DNA from: Mucidula mucida | Lineage: Eukaryota > Basidiomycota > Agaricomycetes > Agaricales > Physalacriaceae | Assembly (NCBI GenBank): GCA_015501055.1 | Contig: JADNYV010000121.1 | Location: forward strand, 1 to 64,000 | Reading direction: 5' to 3' | DNA: 64,000 nt | In this document: piece after piece, positions 1-13,149 of the stretch | Layout of the letters: the number at the start of each line of letters is the position of its first letter | Position numbering within the stretch: position 1 is the stretch's first letter | The notes under the pieces: generated by a model | Databases searched by the model: none | What the model was told of the DNA's origin: nothing | The model's input: only the letters and a program-made list of their open reading frames with translations | Made by a program: the position numbers and the translations under genes

Positions 1-59
1 AGTCGCCCCCCTCAGCCCCGTCTTTTATCGTACCACAATCTGACCTCTTTCTCACTAGC

Positions 60-1845
<1,786 letters not shown>

Positions 1846-2361
1846 ATTGTACGCTATAGTTATGTGGATTAGTATGGAAGGGCAATGGCTCTATTGAATC
1901 TCGAGCGTCCTTTGTTCTCCAGTCTTGGATCGATCGAGGTGACGCGTTCCTCACTAGTCGGACTGGGGATATGATATCTTTTGATCCTTCGATGCAATGT
2001 ACGGGAGCCTCAGAGAAGAAACCGCATATGGTAGAAGATTCAAGAGGAAACATGAACACGTGATATTACTCCTCTGACTCAACCGCGATCATCAAGTTGA
2101 ACTTCTCATCATACACAAGGAAGTCCGTCGCCGCTATCGCGACAGACATCTTTAACGGTGTCGTCAACGACATCAATGCCGACGTCGAGGTGGCAGCTGC
2201 GTGGAAGTCCCCGTCGATACCCGAGTCCTGTGCGCCAGAACACGCACACTTTGGAAAATGCTGCCTACAAAAGCGCGACGTTGGAAAGGTCTCCTCCATC
2301 AAGCCAGGCGCTTCTTCACTGTTACTCTTGCATCGGCTGGACCGTTGCGTAATCCTCCCTC
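1846..2361. other. Intergenic, no gene recognised
   Basis: This stretch holds the tubulin 3' flank and the promoter side of the secreted-protein gene at 2362. Short open frames here have no recognisable motifs and no convincing splice structure. Confidence 0.5.
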
Positions 2362-3713
2362 ATGCGTTCCCTAACCCTCGATGTTATTCTCCTCGCGCTG
2401 ACTCTCACTTGCCGCGCTGCTCCTCTACAACCCGCCGAATGTAACGTCGCGGATCACTCTAGTCTGCGATCATTGTCATGCCAGAGATCTGTATGTACAC
2501 CATTGAACGTGCTGGATATCGCTGTTGAACATGTCCTAACGTCATTTTTAGATTGACTATGAGGTTTCACGAAGAGAACCTGGACGCATAAAATTTACGA
2601 ATCCTTTCCGTAGTCGCCCCCCACAGGTGCACCATCAGAGTCCTCCTCCTCCTCCTCCTCCTAAACCGCCCGTTGGAAAAACTTTATCTACGGGTCATGA
2701 TTCTCCGCCTCAAGGCGCTAGTCATCATTCCGCAGACACGAACGAAGGAAACTCCAAACCACCCATTGGTACCAATCCACCTAAGAACGGTTCGTCCGGA
2801 GCGAACACTAAACCACCTGACGAACACGGTACTGGCGGTAAAGCATCACACGGAGCAGATACCAAACCGCCTGATGGAGCTGAAGCCAAGACTGGCGGCA
2901 ATGGTCAATCTGAAGGCTCTGGGTGGGGGGAAAGAGGGCAACTCCGCAGCTGGCGATGTTAAAGATACGCCACCCGCAGCAACTAATTCGGGCAACGGTA
3001 AGTTAAACCGCTTGAAGGACCTAAATATCATTAGGTCCTTACGATATTTCTACAGGTGGCCGTACTGGCAGCAAAGACGAAAAACCTGGAAGCAAACCTG
3101 CTGATCGTCCTAAGGCCGACGACTCAAAGACATCTCTCGATGGCAAAGTTGGCCTAGGCGACAACGATAAACTAGACTCGCCTTCGAGGACGGAGGACTC
3201 AAAGATCGCCGCCGACAATAACGCGAAGCAGGTATGGGATGCCAGTCAACCTAACGGTGGATTTCGGGAAAAATATAATGATGTGGGAGCACTCGTCGGA
3301 TTCGTCAACAGTGTCACCGGAACTATGGTTAATGTGGTATGTCGTTCGCGCCTCTACTTTCGCTAGACTGATGTGCGTTCATATAGCAAGAGTTTAAAAA
3401 CATGAGACAGCAGCAAGGGCAATCCACGCCGACTGCGACGTACAATGAGACTGTCACTGCCACGGAATCTTCGAGTGAGGGCGATTATGATAGCGCAGAT
3501 CCCTTTATGGATAGATTAACGACGTCGACATGGGATGACAGTGCGGATGCTCAAGCCGACATAGACTCGGAGACGGCAGCCGCAACCGAAATTCCATCTG
3601 TCAGTGACGAGGGTCCTACTCCAACTCCCAACGATAACTTGAAACGACGGGTTACGCCATCGCAGATATCAGACGGTATTGCCTGGCTCACGAAGGAATT
3701 GGTTAGTGTGTAA
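2362..3713 (+). CDS. Secreted Pro/Gly-rich low-complexity protein
   Basis: The N-terminus MRSLTLDVILLALTLTCRAAP is a signal peptide, so the product is probably secreted. Exons: 2362-2490, 2552-2997, 3056-3336, 3387-3713; introns of 50-61 bp, the first with a clear TCCTAAC branch site. After the intron a basic YEVSRREPGR segment precedes a poly-proline stretch (about residues 70-76) and repeats of the type TKPPDG/SKPPIG, then a Lys/Asp/Ser-rich region. The C-terminal part (GGFREKYNDVGALVGFVNSV onward) is less repetitive. The frame breaks once, at a run of six G near 2925; removing one G restores a continuous frame. The signal peptide, early first intron and following Arg-Arg segment resemble the gene at 12290, so the two may be related. 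Function unknown. Confidence 0.6.
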
Positions 3714-4080
3714 TTACCTGTTCTGACGCGGCGACGAGCTTACCCTGCCTCATAGAAAGGTACTGGGTTCAGAATACCTACCCATGCCACGGCAATTCCC
3801 TGAATGCCCCCCCGGAAAATACGCACCCAGGTTTCACACGGTAGCGTTCGAGCTCGGAGCATTTTTGTATTGTACCATGCTATAGACTGGTACTAGTCGG
3901 CTTAATCGAACCATTCCGGATTCCACCATTCATGCGTGATGCCCTTACCAAACCGCATTAACAGCTCCGTGAAACCTATCTAGGCATAAGCTGCATGATG
4001 ATACCTCAACGGGCGCAATGCTAATCGCCTGCGATGCCTTATAACCAAGCACGCTCAAAGGCCCCAGACGCATTGGCACA
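3714..4080. other. Intergenic, no gene recognised
   Basis: I looked here for the adenylation and carrier domains that should precede the reductase fragment starting at 4081 and found no trace of them in any plus-strand frame. Confidence 0.5.
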
Positions 4081-5446
4081 ATGTCCGACCCAGGAGAAAC
4101 GCTTCGCCGAATGCACGCCATGCTTGATCTCCTCGCCCCCGTTGGATATCGCGTCTCACCAAAGCGGCCTTCTTTAGTTACACCTGCCGCTCCCGATGGC
4201 CACGTCGTGTTGGTGACTGGGACGACTGGCTTCCTCGGAACTGGCATTCTTGCTAGGTTGCTTGATTCGCTGGATGTACGCAGAATACGCCATCAATAGG
4301 TCTGCGAAGGATGGCACTGCGTTGGAGGCCAGACACAGAGCCGCATTCGAAGAAAGAGGCTACGATCCGAGGCTTATTGATTTGCCGAAGCTCCTTCTGA
4401 TTGAGACAAGTATCACTGCACATGGCTTGGGGGTGGACAGTAGGCTTGAAGAAGACGTGAGCGCGCCTGCTACTCCATTTGGGCTCGTATTCATCTATGA
4501 CTTTTTTGACTTTTAGATGCGAAACAATATTACGCATATCATCCACAACGCGTGGCGCGTACATTTTAACCTCCCACTATCCACATTCAAACCGATCCTT
4601 CAAGGCATGCGAGTCCTAATCGACTTTGCCATGGATGCTCCAAACATGCAACGCTTCGTTTTCATCAGCTCTGCCCCGATTATCAATAGTACGCTCTTGC
4701 TTACCGACCACCTCACTGGATTGATATTATTGCTTTCGTAGATGTCAGGGATCCCAATCAACTCGTAGCGGAGCTCCCTCTTCATGATGGCTCTGTCGCC
4801 GTTGTCCGAGTTGGAGTAATAACGGGGTCGCCTAACGGTGCTTGGAACCCAACCGACTTCATCCCGGCTCTCGTGAAATCCAGTCTTCACTCGAAGATGC
4901 GTTGTTTGCCTGCATATCCCGGTGTGAGTTGCAAGTTCTCCATCGCCTGTGCAAGCACCTTTGTTAACGAAAGTCCTAGCACTGCTCATGGGTTCCCCTC
5001 GATGTCGCAGCCAGGACGACAATCGATTTTCTCAACGCGACCGAAAACGTAGACACCGTCCACTTGGTGAACCCCACGATTCAGCCCGGTGTCAACGTCA
5101 TGTATTGGATGAGGACTATCATCGGCCTCCCCATCGTAACATTCTCTGAATGGATTGGGAAACTCAAATTGCTGGCTTCCACGCCAGGCATCGATTACAG
5201 CCTCCACATTCCAGCCATCAAACTCATTCCGTTGTTCGAAGATGAGGCGCGCAGCAATGGGTTTCCTTCTCTCATCCTGAGGAATGACGTTGCGTTGCGT
5301 CTGTCCGCGAGCGGGCAGAGGCAGTATCAATGGTTGATGTCGCATCGTGGATGAGCTATTGGGCGAAGATTGGGTTCCTGCCACCGAGTGTAGCTGTGCG
5401 GGCGCGAGTTTTTCCAGGACAGGGAAATCATCCATCGCGTTTGTAA
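4081..5446 (+). pseudogene. Orphan thioester-reductase domain of an adenylate-forming reductase
   Basis: Reads as the C-terminal NAD(P)-binding (NAD_binding_4 / thioester reductase) domain of fungal NRPS-like adenylate-forming reductases, which release carrier-bound acids as aldehydes. Signs are the Rossmann motif VLVTGTTGFLGTGIL, the HIIHNAWRVHFNLPL segment, RFVFISSA, and later WVPLDVAA and VNPTIQPG. Introns fit at 4457-4516, 4689-4741 and 4924-4979. Two frame jumps lack splice signals: near 4283 (two bases missing between DVRR and YAINR) and near 5320, before the final ASWMSYWAKIGFLPPSV. The adenylation and carrier domains are absent, so the fragment cannot do the full reaction. Most likely a decayed remnant. 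Confidence 0.72.
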
Positions 5447-5995
5447 TAGCCCGGCTTGTATTACATAGTCTTAGAATTTCTATAAGCTAGGGCTCGCAGT
5501 ACAAAATTAAGTTAGAATCAGGTCAGAAGCGTTGAAGAGGAAAGCGACGTCCATAGGTACCGCGGTAAGTAGCATACACTTCTTTTCTTGGTCATTGTGT
5601 CAGGACCAATCTATACACTCCCGTGCGAACTTCTGTCGACGAACGAGGAGGTGCATCCAAATTCGTGCATGAAGGAGGATCCGATACAGATGGTGGTGCA
5701 GAGCTAGACAACCTGCACCGGGATCCTAATCACACTCGTCGCAACATTTTTCTAGTCCTGCGTCTGTCCTCGCCGCTAGTCGGACACACTTTCGAAAGCT
5801 TTGGGCCCTAGAGATCCAAACATGAAGCGCAAATGATGCACTAAAGCAGTGGCATCCTCTTTCACGGTGATATCTTCAAAACAGTTCGATGAATGCACGC
5901 GAGGGACCCTACAGAGCTAATTCCGAACCCAGTAAGTTGAAGAGAGGCACAGGGGAAGTCGGTTATACTCAGCCCTCTAAGTTGAACTTGTATAC
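5447..5995. other. Intergenic, no gene recognised
   Basis: Open frames at 5623-5811 and 5889-6074 have no recognisable domain, and the second runs into the MITE. Confidence 0.45.
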
Positions 5996-5997
5996 TA

Positions 5998-6352
5998 GGG
6001 TGGCGGAAATAAGTAGAGGTTTTTTACCCAAAACACTAAATTACAGTAAATTACATGGTAATTTTGGGTGGTAAGTTACCTGTCACGTGCACCTGCCACC
6101 GGCCCATTTCAGCGTGTCTGCGGACACATATCAAGGTTACACTGGACCAGTCGAAGCAAGCAAAATTGAATGTATGAAGTTGAGCAGAGGATTCAGAGAG
6201 CTCAGAGAACTGATCTGAGATCATTCCCCGCGAAAAAATTCACAGCTGTGGGCAGAATCTGCGCCACCGAAACGCGTCATGTGACACCTACCACGTGAGG
6301 TAAATTACCTGGTAAATAGGTAAATTACATGCCGGACTTATTTCCGCCACCC
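5998..6352. mobile_element. MITE, 355 bp, 17 bp TIRs, TA target duplication
   Basis: The ends are a perfect 17 bp inverted repeat, GGGTGGCGGAAATAAGT at 5998-6014 and its reverse complement at 6336-6352, each flanked by TA (5996-5997 and 6353-6354). Both ends carry repeated GTAAATTAC-like motifs just inside the terminal repeats (around 6042-6080 and 6298-6331), which are possible transposase-binding sites. There is no coding capacity. The TA duplication and short size suggest a non-autonomous Tc1/mariner-type element, but no autonomous partner is in the window. Confidence 0.82.
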
Positions 6353-6354
6353 TA

Positions 6355-7057
6355 TCAAGGATCCCCATAAAGCCCCTGGTCCGTGCACCCCATCAACCCA
6401 TGGTCCGTGCACCTCCCCAAACGCCTATATAATCCACATCCCCCCGAATTCAATTTCCCCATCTCTTGTGCACGGGTTGTACTATCGCCAGTGAGGTCCT
6501 TACCGAGGCATAGTCTTTTGCTGATTGCAAATTATACATCCGAACACGTCTACTGGCTTCGGCCTTTAGCAATTTTTGGGACCTACTCCTTTCTTGTTTA
6601 CTGTCGATTAGTTCAGTGAAGATGCGATGCTTGCGTCTGAGAACTTGTAGTCTACCGTGTTCATGTTTCTGTGGCGCAATATACTCTTTCCTCCTATTTA
6701 TTGTCTCTCAATTTGCTCAGTTGGCATCAAAGTTGTCTTGACTCGTCTATTGTACTCACATTTACCAATATCCAATGCTTGATAGGCCTTATCCGCCATC
6801 GCCTTCATTTAAACTCGGCTCATACGTGCACACCTTCTTGAACGAGGAACGAAACAAGTCAATAAACATATCCATTACATCGAAGATCTACAATAACCCC
6901 TCTCTGTCTGCACCCTCACACGCACACTCCTTCTACGCAACACCATCTATCCGGTTCCCCCTCCCTTTCCACGAACAACGCCTCAAACTCGTCCGGCGAC
7001 TGCCCATAACCCCAAACGCCTCCTGCAGCGTCCTCCCCAGCGTCTCCAGCTCCTGTG
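6355..7057. other. Intergenic, promoter-like motifs only
   Basis: There is a CTATATAA box near 6425 and a direct repeat of TGGTCCGTGCACC (about 6379 and 6401), but no recognisable gene follows. From about 6933 the bases continue the C-terminal reading of the minus-strand membrane protein if its last frame breaks are ignored. Confidence 0.4.
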
Positions 7058-10000
7058 TCACGCCTTCATCGTCAACGCATACGCAAAGAACAACAACTGC
7101 CTTGACCCCTTGACGTCGCGATTCCGCACCACATCCAGTTTCTTATAGCTTCCACCTGTAACATCTCATCAGCGGACGCCTCCACACAGAGAGAGGAAGT
7201 ATACACTCACAAGACGCTGCCGGGACGCTTCCGCCGGAGGCAAGTACGGCGGCAAAGGCATCTTCAGCTGAAACGCCGACGCCAGCGTCGAAAAGTACAA
7301 TATAATATTACCGACCATCTCATGCCGCTCCTTGTTCACGGGTATAATGAAATCTTGCCGAACGCTCTATATAAGGCGTTAGCGGGGAAGCAACATATCT
7401 CAAAAGACACTCACCGTATACCACTCCTCTCTCGTCGTCACACAGCGCATGCTATGCAGCTTATCTAAAATCGTCTGGAGGCTCGTCAAGACTCCGCGAT
7501 ACAGCTTCACCGGGAACGGTCCCTTCAGCCGGGGCTCGTGCTGCGTCTGCGCAAGCAAGCCCTGCAGCTCAATGAGCTTGATCTGTAAATGAAGTTCCCT
7601 ACCAGGGTTGAGCGGGGCCTTTTCACAGTGACACGAATTACTCACATAGCCATAAACTCCTGAATAGAGTTATTCAACCTCGTCAACCCACTCTGGTGGG
7701 ACTGCGTGAGCTCCACCAACTGTTCAGTCTCCTCCTCATCCTCGTTCGTCTCGGTCCTATATTCGGGTGCAAAGGAATTCGACGCGACCAGGCGTGTATA
7801 CAGCCATCCAATGTTTAAGCAGAACCTGGAAAACAAATCGCGTCAGAAACATCACGTCTATACACCGCAGAACGAACGCACTGGCTAAGCGCGGTCCCCA
7901 GCTCCCGCCTCGCTTCCGCCGGCCACCAAAATCGCGCAATGAATGCCGCATACAGAACGCCAGCGGTTACAGCCAGCGCCCGATGGTAAGCAACATACAC
8001 GACCGAAAGATCTTTATCGCGAGAGTTATAGCTACAGCGCAAACGAACATTAGCTTCTGTCCAGAAGGAGATTGGAATTAACGAACCAGTATAAGCAGGT
8101 CAAGTTATAAGTCAGTAGAGCAAATCGTGCAGCAGATGCATGCGCAGGTTTCGTAACCAAGTAGTAGAAGCACGGAAGCGAGAAAAAGAAGCCAAATATG
8201 GCGAGCACGACGGGGCTCTCAGAGAAAACGTGTAGATGGACGCAGCTATCGTAGCCCCGACCCTTCATTCAGACAATCGTCAGAAGCGTTAAATACCACC
8301 ACGAGTAAGTAAACTCACAAGGTCCAAAGCACACGATGAAAACTCAAGAAATTCGTCTACAAAGGAATCAGCAAAATACGCCACAGTAGATACTACGACT
8401 CACCGCTCCTATAGTCGGGCTCATAACCACAAAGAAGGAATCAACGCCCAATCACCCTGATACTCTAGGAACCACTGCCTAGTGTTATCAAAGAACGCTG
8501 GGCTGGCTAACAGAGCAGTCGCCATGCCCGCTTTGACAGCATACTTTATATCTCGCTCCCCCATCCGTTTTCCCGTTGCCCAGAGCATCTGCTTCACCCT
8601 CCCAACATACGTCAAGTTGCTCCTTGCAGGCGTTAGAACCGTATTGGGCGCATGCGGTCGGACTTTGGGAAAGTCGGACGTTGACGTTGATTCGGTAGAA
8701 TGAAAGACGCTGTATGAAAAGTCAGATCCGATAGCGAGTTCGCAAGAGTCGCTTACATATCTTCCGCTTGAGTCCTGGTCGTCCAGTTTTGTCTTTGGGC
8801 TTCTTCATCCATCCCATTAACCGATGCCACCTTCCCGTGCCGGATTCCACTGCGCTTGAACCATACTTTCCACGAACCCTATTCTTCTCGTAATTGTATA
8901 TCCGCTCGATGGCATCCACGAGCGACGTAAGTTCTGTTGCGAACTCCTGCAAGGTGAAGATGAAGCTATGAAAAGCCTTAGATCGGAGTGTTCGCGCAAT
9001 GAAACTCGCTTACAAGTAGACCAAGAATATGCTCTCTCCGCTCTCCGAGCCCGACAATGCTAAATTCTCTCCTTTACCAGCCGCTGAGATGCGAGAGGAT
9101 ATGCTCATCCGACTGGCACTCATTCACCATCCAGTGTACTGTCCATAACACCAATCGCTCTTCCGGTAAGCCGCATTACAGCATGATTCGAGTGCTCTCG
9201 AATCTCATAACGACCTCTCGATACTTTCAATGAGTTCCGTAAATTCGTGGGTTCCAGAGACCCCGATCCTTTCCCAGCCTTGTGCGCATGAACAAAGGAC
9301 TCTCGCATCGCTTGATGGAAGTGACACACGTCGACTGCATTCGAATAAGCGTACGGAAATAAAATAAACAAAAGTACAGACCGTGAGCGCCTTTAAAGGC
9401 GGGCCAAGATCGTCAACCAGGTCTCCAAACATCACTGCGCAGCTTTGAGCATGGCAGTTTCCTCATCGTCCACTTCCGCCGATCTTCAACGATGCCTGAC
9501 CGGTTCTTGCCCCTTTACGCCTTTTACGCTTCACAACTCCAGCCTTAGTCAGTCGTACTGGAGTCGGATGCCGCTGCGTAGGCCGTTAAGATGCTGGGCG
9601 AGCCGGTTCAGGCAGTCGACCGCGTCTTCGTATGCCCTCCGCCGCGGATCACCAGATTCTAGTGGAGATGTCGAAGATGGACGCCCAGAGAACGCCCATT
9701 CGCTCTTTGCTTCTTTCAAGTTCTTCTTCAAACTCGTAAAAGAATTTTGGTGGCTCTCGACCGCCTTGGCAAGCTTCTCTTGGCTCATATGGTGGATAGG
9801 CTCTTCGAGAAGGAACGTGTTGGTAAGCATGTTGAGGAGGGTAGAGAATGAATCTAGGTCTTGGTCATATTGACCTGGAGATTGTGTGTGGCAGTTTGGG
9901 GGAAGACGAGGTAGCAGACGAATTGGATATGACGGTGCCACAGAGAACGATGAAGAACATGGATAGGAGAGTGCGGAGGCCGCCCTCTTTAACGATAACA

Positions 10001-10975
10001 ACGAAGATGATCATGGAGATCATGCTGCACGCGGTGTTAAACTGGGGACTGCCCATCCAGACTTTCATCCACGCGAGAAAGCTCATGCTCACGCCGACCC
10101 ATAAGATGGCGACGAGGTCTCCCCACACCTCCCAGCCCGGTGTGTCCTCGAACCACCAGAACATGGACATGCTGGAGAGACAGACGAATGCTGCATAGAC
10201 GACGCCAAAGAGACAGAAAAGGTCTGCCTCGAGCATGGCACCCATTGTCTTGGCGGGATTGTAGTAGACCGCAATAGTCGCGATCATGTGTCCACTGGGA
10301 TGAGGTCTGCGCTCCCCTGGCCCACGGAGATCACCTATAAAGCTGGAGAGATATGGCGAAAACGTGAACAGAGATCCAATAAATAGGCCAACGCGCATTT
10401 AAAGACGTTCGGTATGGGACGGGTATATCTGGCAGTGTCCATGCGGGGGCTTCCTGCGTTATGGTCGATTCCGTGTCTGAATCGGAAGAGTCGCTGTCTT
10501 CGTCGTCGGTTGATGGTGGTGAGGGAAAGTGGTGGTGGACATCGTCCTCGACAACAGGCGACTGCACATCTGCGCTGTCCAATATGCTCGGCGGCGGACT
10601 CGCCTCGATCCACGACGCGGTTGCATTGCTCCTGCGCCGAGACCGTCGATGTGTAGTCGGGATCGCCTCATTCTCCATCAGTTGCCCAAAGACGGACCAC
10701 TGCTGTCCGCGGGGAGTATGATGTCCGCGCCGCGCCGTCCTATTGCGCGTCGGCGACGATGAGGTTGGGGGCGACGACGGAGGTGAAGTGATGCTCCGCG
10801 TGGCCATCGTTGGACGACGAACCGACATATATGGTGAAGTGTCTGGCTCCATCGGTAGCTGCTCTGGTGATCCGGAAAGAAAGTTAGATTCGCTCAAGTT
10901 GCCTTCTCGCCTTGAGTAAAGCCCTGCCAAGGCTGGCGGCGTCGCCGTTGACGCGGGATTAGAGGCAGTCTCCAT
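7058..10975 (-). pseudogene. FUSC/BRE4-type (DUF2421) multi-pass membrane protein, many frame breaks
   Basis: Large fungal membrane protein of the aromatic-acid-exporter-like family (ArAE_2_N, FUSC_2, BRE4/DUF2421). It starts at 10975 with a Ser/Pro/Asp-rich cytosolic N-terminus of about 190 residues. Membrane segments follow (IGSLFTFSPYLSSFIGD, LFGVVYAAFVCLSSMSMFWW), then a soluble helical region (LDSFSTLLNMLTNTFLLEEP), the FUSC-like block GERDIKYAVKAGMATALLASP near 8500, more membrane segments, and a C-terminal helical domain (RLKGPFPVKLYRGVLTSLQTIL, near 7500). Short introns separate the exons. Conserved segments switch frame without splice signals near 10400, 10390, 9920, 9870, 7130 and 7060, mostly in short homopolymers. 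The nominal stop is at 7058; without the last break the frame would run to 6933. Family assignment is good; it is either a decaying gene or indel-laden sequence. Confidence 0.75.
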
Positions 10976-12185
10976 CGTCGTCGTCGTCGTAAGAAGTCAA
11001 GCTACAAAGAACAATGAATTTCGTCATCGTCCGCGTCCTGTGACCTGAGAGAAACGCACCTCAACCAACACGCCTATATCTGCTCGTCGTGGCGGACGGT
11101 GTCGACGGAGGAAACATCGATGAACTTCGCCGTCGCTGTCGACGTTGGCGCTAACCCCTGTATGTCACATGTCGGAATTTATATTTTCCCGAACGCCACG
11201 CGTCATTCGCGACCAACGTCGCGGTGCACAATTCGCTGAGCCTTCCACCATGCGAACCTATACGCCTTCTACATTTCAACCCTCGAATCATAGATTTATC
11301 ACCATCTGACTTGTGATTGTAGCTGTATATCCTCCTCGGATCTATGCTGAACTGTGCGCGCGCTCACCAGCGCTCAAATTCCAGGCTTTATTCTTTCGAA
11401 CTGATCATTGTCCCCTCCATTGCCCCGCTCCTCTGATTGCTGCGACTTCTAGTAGACTTCTATTCTCTTGGCGTTCCAAGGATAACAAGGACCACCTTGC
11501 CTCCGATATGCCGCACAGAGAATCATTTCTGTTTCGGTGGGCAGGAAGTCAGTATATGCGTGTTGCATTGATACTTCGTCAAAGCTGAGGGCCGAAGACG
11601 AACCCAGGATCATTCTTGTCAATATCTCCATCTACTACGGAACGTTCGCTACACGAACCCCGAGATTTCCAGTCTTCCTCACCGCCCGCCCAACCAACTC
11701 TACTGAATAGAAAGGGAATCCCCATGGTTTTTACCGAGAAGGTGAAATCATCGTTAGAGCGGTATGTATCAATCGTCATGACATGGACAGACAGGAGTTA
11801 CCCGAATCATCAAAGCAGTACTTGACGAAGGAGCATACTGAGGTAATACCGCTACGCTTCCACTTACTCGCGGACCTGAATTCGGTCACGATATAGGATA
11901 TACTACTTTGTAGCGTGTACACCAGCGACAGCGCCACACCCCGTGACTATCTCCAGTCAGCTGGAAAGGTATCCTCGACTTTCCCAGCCACAGCCACTGT
12001 ACTCTTAGAGCGGTGCAAACATGGCATGGCGAGTTTTTTAGCCTCTCCCGCAATGCTATGCCTATTCATTCAAACCGTCCAAAGCAACCGTATATTCCGA
12101 CGAGCTGTCAACATCATGGCATCCAGCGCGGGAACTACTATAGAAGCAGGTAATACGGCGACCGCTTTCCGCTCGCTATAGAAGG
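10976..12185. other. Divergent intergenic region, no firm gene
   Basis: Separates the membrane-protein gene (-) from the secreted-protein gene (+). A fragment at 11616-11860 (RKGIPMVFTEKVKSSLER, then after a possible short intron LPESSKQYLTKEHTE) looks coding-like but is too short to assign. Confidence 0.4.
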
Positions 12186-12192
12186 TATAAAA
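12186..12192 (+). promoter_or_regulatory. TATA box of the Gly/Asp-Pro secreted protein
   Basis: TATAAAA lies 98 bp upstream of the ATG at 12290, a normal distance for a TATA-driven fungal gene with a short leader. Confidence 0.6.
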
Positions 12193-12289
12193 GACCACAA
12201 CCTCTACCTATCAAACTCAGGCCTGGCGCTTCCCTACCAAACTCTTCACCTAAACCATCTGTTGGCTGGTCCAACATCAACTTGAAACC

Positions 12290-12867
12290 ATGCGTTCAAC
12301 AATCTCCTTCGCCTTCGTTCTCCTCGCCTTGACGCTCTCTTCATTCGCAATCCCGACAACCAACACTCAAAGTCGCACCGTAAGATTACTTCACACTCTC
12401 ACCACGCCTATCTCAATTATCGCTAGGTCGCCCGAAGGAGTTATGACGGCACGTTGATGGGGCGCAAACTCCCCAACGCACTAGCAGCACGGAAGGGCAA
12501 AAGCGGGGGCGGGGGAGGCAAAGGCGGTGGCGGAGGCGGAGGCGGAGGCGGAAAATCGGGTGGTGGAGGTTCAGAGTCGGGCGGTGATGCCCCAGCCGAT
12601 GGCGATGACCCGCCACCGGACAGCAATGATCCTCCACCGGACAGCGATGAACCCCCAGAGGATAGCGATGACCCTCCACCGGACAACGACGACCCTCCAC
12701 CGGATAGCGAGAACCCTCCTGCTGATGATGAAGACCCGCCAGCCAACAGCGAGGATCTGCCGTCCAATGATTCGTCCGAAGGCGACTTGGGGCAGAAGAT
12801 AATCACAATCCCGCTTAAACCCGGTCTTTGTGGCGACAAGAAGAATATTCGTATCACATTTGAATAG
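12290..12867 (+). CDS. Secreted protein with poly-Gly tract and Asp-Pro repeats
   Basis: Two exons, 12290-12379 and 12427-12867, with a 47 bp intron; 176 residues. Residues 1-20 (MRSTISFAFVLLALTLSSFA) form a signal peptide. The mature part opens with VARRSYDGTLMGRKLPN, where Arg-Arg could be a Kex2-type processing site. A Lys-spaced poly-glycine tract (about residues 57-80) follows, then eight or so degenerate units of the type DDPPPDS, strongly acidic, and a short non-repetitive tail (KIITIPLKPGLCGDKKNIRITFE). The layout suggests a cell-wall or matrix structural protein, but this is inference. No frame break. Resembles the gene at 2362 in signal peptide, early intron position and low complexity. 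Confidence 0.72.
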
Positions 12868-13149
12868 TTGGTTGAGCGTGTGTTTCTGTAGTGGTGATTT
12901 TATGACAATGCAGTGTACTTAATTACTCCACACGAGACATCCGGATGTAAAGCGCCCGACCATTTAAATTCATAAAGCTGCATACAGAATATCATGATCC
13001 TATGGCAAGCCTGGAAAACTAGGACTTGAAAAGAAAATTACGCGTGTTTTGATCACTGTTTACAAAGAAATTAAAAGGAAGAACACAATAAATTGAATAA
13101 ACTAAGTACATTGAAGTTGTCCCCATAAGTATCTATACTAAATCGCCGT
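12868..13149. other. Convergent intergenic region
   Basis: AT-rich spacer between two convergent genes; nothing coding seen. Confidence 0.5.

Noticed and set aside
2920..2935. A micro-intron to explain the frame change in the secreted protein
   Set aside because: The only GT...AG available is 12 bases, too short to splice; a homopolymer indel is simpler.
5623..5811. Open frame upstream of the MITE as a small gene
   Set aside because: No motif, no signal peptide, no splice or promoter support; length expected by chance.
10414..10762. Plus-strand Arg-rich frames over the N-terminus of the membrane protein
   Set aside because: They are antisense shadows of the Ser/Pro/Asp-rich minus-strand exon.
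12441..12857. Minus-strand Ser/Gly/Pro-rich frame
   Set aside because: Antisense of the Gly/Asp-Pro repeat gene, which has the signal peptide, intron and TATA box.
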